8,643 nt of DNA from NCBI GenBank assembly GCA_028291445.1, contig JAQGIA010000500.1, forward strand, positions 1-8,643, given 5' to 3'. Source of the stretch: Belnapia sp. (GTDB taxonomy: Bacteria > Pseudomonadota > Alphaproteobacteria > Acetobacterales > Acetobacteraceae). Each line of letters opens with the position of its first letter. The stretch's first letter is position 1. Below the pieces are notes generated by a model that saw only the letters and a list, made by a program, of their open reading frames with translations, made no database searches and was not told the origin of the DNA. The position numbers and the translations under genes were made by a program. Shown piece after piece: positions 6,019-8,643 of the stretch.

Positions 6019-7713
6019 ATGACCGATCCCAGCCCGGCTCCCGGCCGCTTCCGCAACGCCCCCGCCATCCGTTCGCCGCGGGGCCTGGAGAAATCGGCGC
6101 TGCATTGGACCACCGAGGCGCCGTTGCGGATGCTGATGAACAACCTCGACGACGAGGTGGCGGAAAAACCCGGGGAGCTGGTGGTCTATGGCGGCATCGG
6201 CCGCGCCGCCCGCGACTGGCCCAGCTACGAGCGGATCATCGAGACCCTGCGCCGGCTGCGCGAGGACCAGACCCTGCTGGTGCAATCCGGCAAGCCGGTC
6301 GGCGTCTTCGAGACCCATGCCGATGCGCCGCGGGTGCTGATCGCCAACAGCAACCTCGTCCCCCGCTGGGCGAGCTGGGAGCATTTCTCGGAGTTGGATC
6401 GCAAGGGGCTGTTGATGTACGGCCAGATGACCGCCGGCTCCTGGATCTACATCGGCTCCCAGGGGATCGTGCAGGGCACCTACGAGACCTTCGTCGAAAT
6501 CGGCCGCCAGCATTTCGCGGGGTCGCTGGCCGGGCGCTGGATCCTCACCGGCGGGCTCGGCGGCATGGGCGGCGCGCAGCCGCTGGCCGGGGTTTTCGCC
6601 GGGGCCTCGGTGCTGGCCGTCGAATGCCAGCCGTCCCGCATCGAGAAGCGGCTGGAAACCAAATACCTCGACCACAAGACCGACGATCTCGATACCGCGC
6701 TGGCGATGATCCGCGCGGCCTGCACCGAAAAGCGCGCCGTCAGCGTCGGCCTGCTGGGCAATGCGGCGGAGGTCTTCCCCGAGTTGGTCCGCCGTGGCGT
6801 GATCCCCGACATCGTCACCGACCAGACCAGCGCGCATGACCCGGCCAATGGCTACCTGCCCGCCGGCTGGACCCTGGCGCGATGGGCCGAGCTGCGCGAA
6901 CGCGACCCCGCCGCCGTCACGCTTGCGGCGAAGCGCAGCATGGTCGCGCAGGTCCAGGCGATGCTGGATTTCCAGGCGCGCGGCGCCCAGGTGGTCGATT
7001 ACGGCAACAACATCCGGCAGATGGCGAAGGAGGCAGGGCTGGCCGGCGCCTTCGGCTTCCCCGGCTTCGTCCCGGCCTATATCCGCCCGCTGTTCTGCCG
7101 CGGCATCGGCCCCTTCCGCTGGGCGGCGCTGTCCGGCGACCCTGAGGACATCTACCGCACCGATGCCAAGGTGCGCGAACTCATCCCCGGCGATGCCCAT
7201 CTGCACCGCTGGCTGGACATGGCCCGCGCCCGGATCAGCTTCCAGGGCCTGCCGGCCCGCATCTGCTGGGTCGGGCTCGGGGTGCGGGACAAGCTCGGCC
7301 TGGCCTTCAACGCCATGGTGGCGCGCGGCGAGATCGGCCCCATCGTCATCGGCCGGGACCATCTGGACAGCGGCAGCGTCGCCTCGCCAAACCGGGAAAC
7401 CGAGGCGATGCGGGACGGCTCCGACGCGGTCTCCGACTGGCCCTTGCTGAATGCGCTGCTGAACACCGCGAGCGGCGCCACCTGGGTCTCGATCCACCAT
7501 GGCGGCGGGGTCGGGATGGGCTTCTCCCAGCATGCCGGGATGGTCATCGTGGCCGATGGCACGGCGGATGCGGCGCGGCGGCTGAAGCGCGTGCTGTGGA
7601 ACGACCCGGCGACCGGCGTCATGCGCCATGCCGATGCCGGCTACGAAACCGCCATGGATTGCGCCCGCGAGCATGGGCTGGACCTGCCCATGCTCCAGCC
7701 CGGCGGCCGGTGA
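6019..7713 (+). CDS. hutU: Urocanate hydratase (urocanase)
   Basis: This 564-residue cytosolic enzyme adds water to urocanate to give 4-imidazolone-5-propanoate, the second step of histidine breakdown, using tightly bound NAD+ as an electrophile. The sequence is urocanase from end to end: the N-terminal block [17 protein letters not shown] (about 28-44), [13 protein letters not shown] (55-67), [16 protein letters not shown] (134-149), the glycine-rich nucleotide site [12 protein letters not shown] (177-188), DQTSAHDP (268-275), YGNNIRQMA (328-336) and [11 protein letters not shown] (411-421). The cysteine of the last block (C416) corresponds to the active-site cysteine near NAD known from the Pseudomonas enzyme (Cys410 there). 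[17 protein letters not shown] (491-507) completes the C-terminal site. The length is slightly above the usual 550-560. The ATG at 6019 is chosen because family similarity starts soon after and frame-open sequence upstream is unlike urocanase. It stands alone rather than next to hutH or hutI. Confidence 0.97.
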   Translation: MTDPSPAPGRFRNAPAIRSPRGLEKSALHWTTEAPLRMLMNNLDDEVAEKPGELVVYGGIGRAARDWPSYERIIETLRRLREDQTLLVQSGKPVGVFETHADAPRVLIANSNLVPRWASWEHFSELDRKGLLMYGQMTAGSWIYIGSQGIVQGTYETFVEIGRQHFAGSLAGRWILTGGLGGMGGAQPLAGVFAGASVLAVECQPSRIEKRLETKYLDHKTDDLDTALAMIRAACTEKRAVSVGLLGNAAEVFPELVRRGVIPDIVTDQTSAHDPANGYLPAGWTLARWAELRERDPAAVTLAAKRSMVAQVQAMLDFQARGAQVVDYGNNIRQMAKEAGLAGAFGFPGFVPAYIRPLFCRGIGPFRWAALSGDPEDIYRTDAKVRELIPGDAHLHRWLDMARARISFQGLPARICWVGLGVRDKLGLAFNAMVARGEIGPIVIGRDHLDSGSVASPNRETEAMRDGSDAVSDWPLLNALLNTASGATWVSIHHGGGVGMGFSQHAGMVIVADGTADAARRLKRVLWNDPATGVMRHADAGYETAMDCAREHGLDLPMLQPGGR

Positions 7714-7716
7714 GGT

Positions 7717-7733
7717 CGGCTGCCTCGCAGCCG
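7717..7733. terminator. Hairpin between convergent hutU and HNH-like gene
   Basis: CGGCTGC-CTC-GCAGCCG forms a 7-bp perfect stem with a 3-nt loop. It fills most of the 22-nt gap between the hutU stop (7711-7713) and the stop of the convergent gene (7736-7738 on the complement). It is probably a shared transcription end signal. There is no T-tract on either side, so strength is uncertain. Confidence 0.5.
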
Positions 7734-7735
7734 CT

Positions 7736-8410
7736 TCAGCGGATGCCCCCGAGCATGAAGGCGGCCAGCTCCTGTTCCAGCAGCGGGAATGCGACATGGA
7801 TGCCGCTCGCCTGCAGATGGGCGTAGAGCGCCGCCGCCACCGCCGCATTGCCGGGCGAACCACGCTCGCCGGGCAATTCCCGCCAGCCGGCGAAGCCGGT
7901 GGCCTTGCCGATGGTCATCGGCGTCGCCGACCGCACCGCCTTGCCGCCCGGCGCCGCATCGGCGCGCTGCTTCATGACCTTCTCGAGCGTCCGGCCGGCC
8001 GATTGGTTGGAGGCCGGCGCGATCGCCAGCAGCCGCACATGGCTCAGCCCGTCCAGCGCCCCGGCGGCCTTGGGGAAGGTATGGTCGATGTTGAAATCGG
8101 CGCCCGACAGGCGGCCGGGCAGGTTGAGCCTGGTCGCGGCGAATTCGGCATAGAGGTCGCGATAGCCGGTATCGCGCGGATCCACCCAAAGCTCCGGCTC
8201 GCTGCCCTGCATCCAGACGAAGGCGCGCGACGGCAGCCGTCCGCCGAGCGGCTCGATGCGGCCACCCCGGCGCAGGGTGCCGGCGAAGCGTCCGGTGGTG
8301 CCCAGGGTCTCGATCGCGGCGATGCCGATCCAGGCGGGCGGGTTCAGCAGCCATTGGTCCACCAAGTTCTGAACCTGGCGCCGCAGGGGTTCCGGCCAGT
8401 TCGCCTGCAT
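7736..8410 (-). CDS. Uncharacterised protein with HNH-like motif
   Basis: This 224-residue predicted soluble protein has no signal peptide or membrane segment. I do not recognise a named family over its full length. The central part, DFNIDHTFPKAAG (105-117) followed by VRLLAIAPASNQSAGRTLEKVMK (125-147, key residues N135, K144), looks like an HNH/beta-beta-alpha-metal nuclease core. D109-H110 would be the first motif, P113-K114 the usual following turn, N135 the central Asn, and K144 or E143 the third position. No zinc-binding cysteine pairs are present. The N-terminal 100 residues and the C-terminal part (about 160-224) have no motif I can name. The start ATG (8408-8410) has GAGGGAAGGA on the complement of 8415-8424, ending 4 nt upstream. 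It sits opposite to both hut neighbours, so it is an insertion or a separate unit. A nuclease role is inference. An HNH-derived non-catalytic protein is equally possible. Confidence 0.8.
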   Translation of the reverse strand: MQANWPEPLRRQVQNLVDQWLLNPPAWIGIAAIETLGTTGRFAGTLRRGGRIEPLGGRLPSRAFVWMQGSEPELWVDPRDTGYRDLYAEFAATRLNLPGRLSGADFNIDHTFPKAAGALDGLSHVRLLAIAPASNQSAGRTLEKVMKQRADAAPGGKAVRSATPMTIGKATGFAGWRELPGERGSPGNAAVAAALYAHLQASGIHVAFPLLEQELAAFMLGGIR

Positions 8411-8544
8411 GCTGTCCTTCCCTCGTTCCCGCCGTGCTGGCAGCCTAGCGCCGATCGTCGCCGGAACGGAACAACGACCTGCCGGCGACCGGGCATGAGC
8501 CGGGCTCCGAACGGCGATGCCGCGGCAAGGATGGAGTGGCGCCG
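8411..8544. promoter_or_regulatory. Divergent region between HNH-like gene and hutI
   Basis: This 134-nt gap separates two divergent start codons. On the plus strand GGAG (8533-8536) lies 8 nt before the hutI ATG as a good ribosome site. An 11-nt palindrome GAGCC-G-GGCTC lies at 8497-8507. No clear -35/-10 pair for hutI is seen. Confidence 0.4.
8442..8447 (-). promoter_or_regulatory. Candidate -10 element for the HNH-like gene
   Basis: On the minus strand TAGGCT lies 31 nt before the start codon of the gene ending at 7736, giving a leader of about 25 nt that includes a purine-rich ribosome site. It is the same hexamer found just before hutU. A -35 hexamer 17 nt further upstream reads TCCGTT on the minus strand, which is a poor match. 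Confidence 0.35.
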
Positions 8545-8643
8545 ATGTTCGACCGTGTCTGGCTGAACGCCAACCTCGCCACCATGGATGGTTCGGGAGA
8601 CGGAACCGGCCTCGGCCTCATCTTAGATGGCGCCGTCGCCGCC
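8545..8643 (+). CDS. hutI: Imidazolonepropionase HutI, N-terminal 33 codons only
   Basis: The gene runs off the right edge. The visible residues start MFDRVWLNANLATMDG and continue with GLGLILDGAVAA, the typical opening of imidazolonepropionase: a beta strand, the NARLATM-like block and the IxDGAxA turn. The full enzyme is about 400 residues, an amidohydrolase that opens imidazolonepropionate to formimidoylglutamate, linking hutU to hutF. The ATG at 8545 has GGAG 8 nt upstream. An ATG at 8531 is out of frame. A TTA leucine codon (8614-8616) is unusual for such GC-rich DNA. The call rests on a short N-terminus but is strengthened by hutU and hutF nearby. Confidence 0.8.
   Translation, partial: MFDRVWLNANLATMDGSGDGTGLGLILDGAVAA

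Noticed and set aside
6010..7863. 617-codon minus-strand frame across hutU
   Set aside because: It is antisense to a complete urocanase with all family blocks, and the protein is compositionally biased with no motif.
8497..8507. GAGCC-G-GGCTC palindrome as a hut operator
   Set aside because: It is too short and too GC-rich to stand out in this DNA, and no matching copy was seen before hutU or hutF.
1..8643. CRISPR array, tRNA, insertion sequence or prophage
   Set aside because: I saw no spaced direct-repeat series, no cloverleaf-like sequence, no transposase motifs or terminal inverted repeats, and no phage-type genes.

Overview
This is a very GC-rich window carrying compact, ordinary chromosomal genes, with short gaps and several long spurious reading frames. 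Its main theme is histidine degradation. The window holds formimidoylglutamate deiminase (hutF, minus strand), urocanate hydratase (hutU, plus strand) and, at the right edge, the first 33 codons of imidazolonepropionase (hutI, plus strand). HutF marks the route histidine -> urocanate -> imidazolonepropionate -> formimidoylglutamate -> formylglutamate (+NH3). Together with the base composition and the TAGGCT-type -10 elements, this suggests an alphaproteobacterium, perhaps of the Acetobacteraceae (Roseomonas-like). That taxonomic guess is inference only. hutH and hutG are not in the window and may lie beyond hutI.

Layout, left to right. Positions 1-3080 hold a minus-strand block, transcribed right to left: a YegS/DgkB-type lipid kinase, then hutF after a 67-nt gap, then an SDR oxidoreductase whose start codon overlaps the hutF stop (ATGA). 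The SDR runs off the left edge. A plus-strand PAP2-type membrane phosphatase (3173-3895) diverges from the kinase. It converges on a large minus-strand GT-C (GT39/ArnT-like) membrane glycosyltransferase (4007-5803). The 111-nt convergent gap between them is less GC-rich than its surroundings and ends in a perfect 22-nt palindrome that covers the glycosyltransferase stop codon. A 215-nt divergent region follows, with promoter-like elements and short repeats, and then hutU (6019-7713), which may be leaderless. A small hairpin separates hutU from a convergent minus-strand gene of unknown function (7736-8410) that carries an HNH-nuclease-like motif. hutI starts divergently from that gene at 8545.

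The three hut enzymes therefore sit in three separate transcription units, with unrelated genes between them. The lipid kinase, PAP2 phosphatase and GT-C transferase between hutF and hutU could plausibly work together on membrane lipids or polyprenyl-phosphate sugars, but only proximity supports this. I found no RNA genes, CRISPR arrays, insertion sequences or phage genes, and no gene-free stretch longer than 215 nt. I see no clear evidence of a wholly new system. The least explained items are the HNH-like orphan and the palindrome and repeat elements in the gaps.
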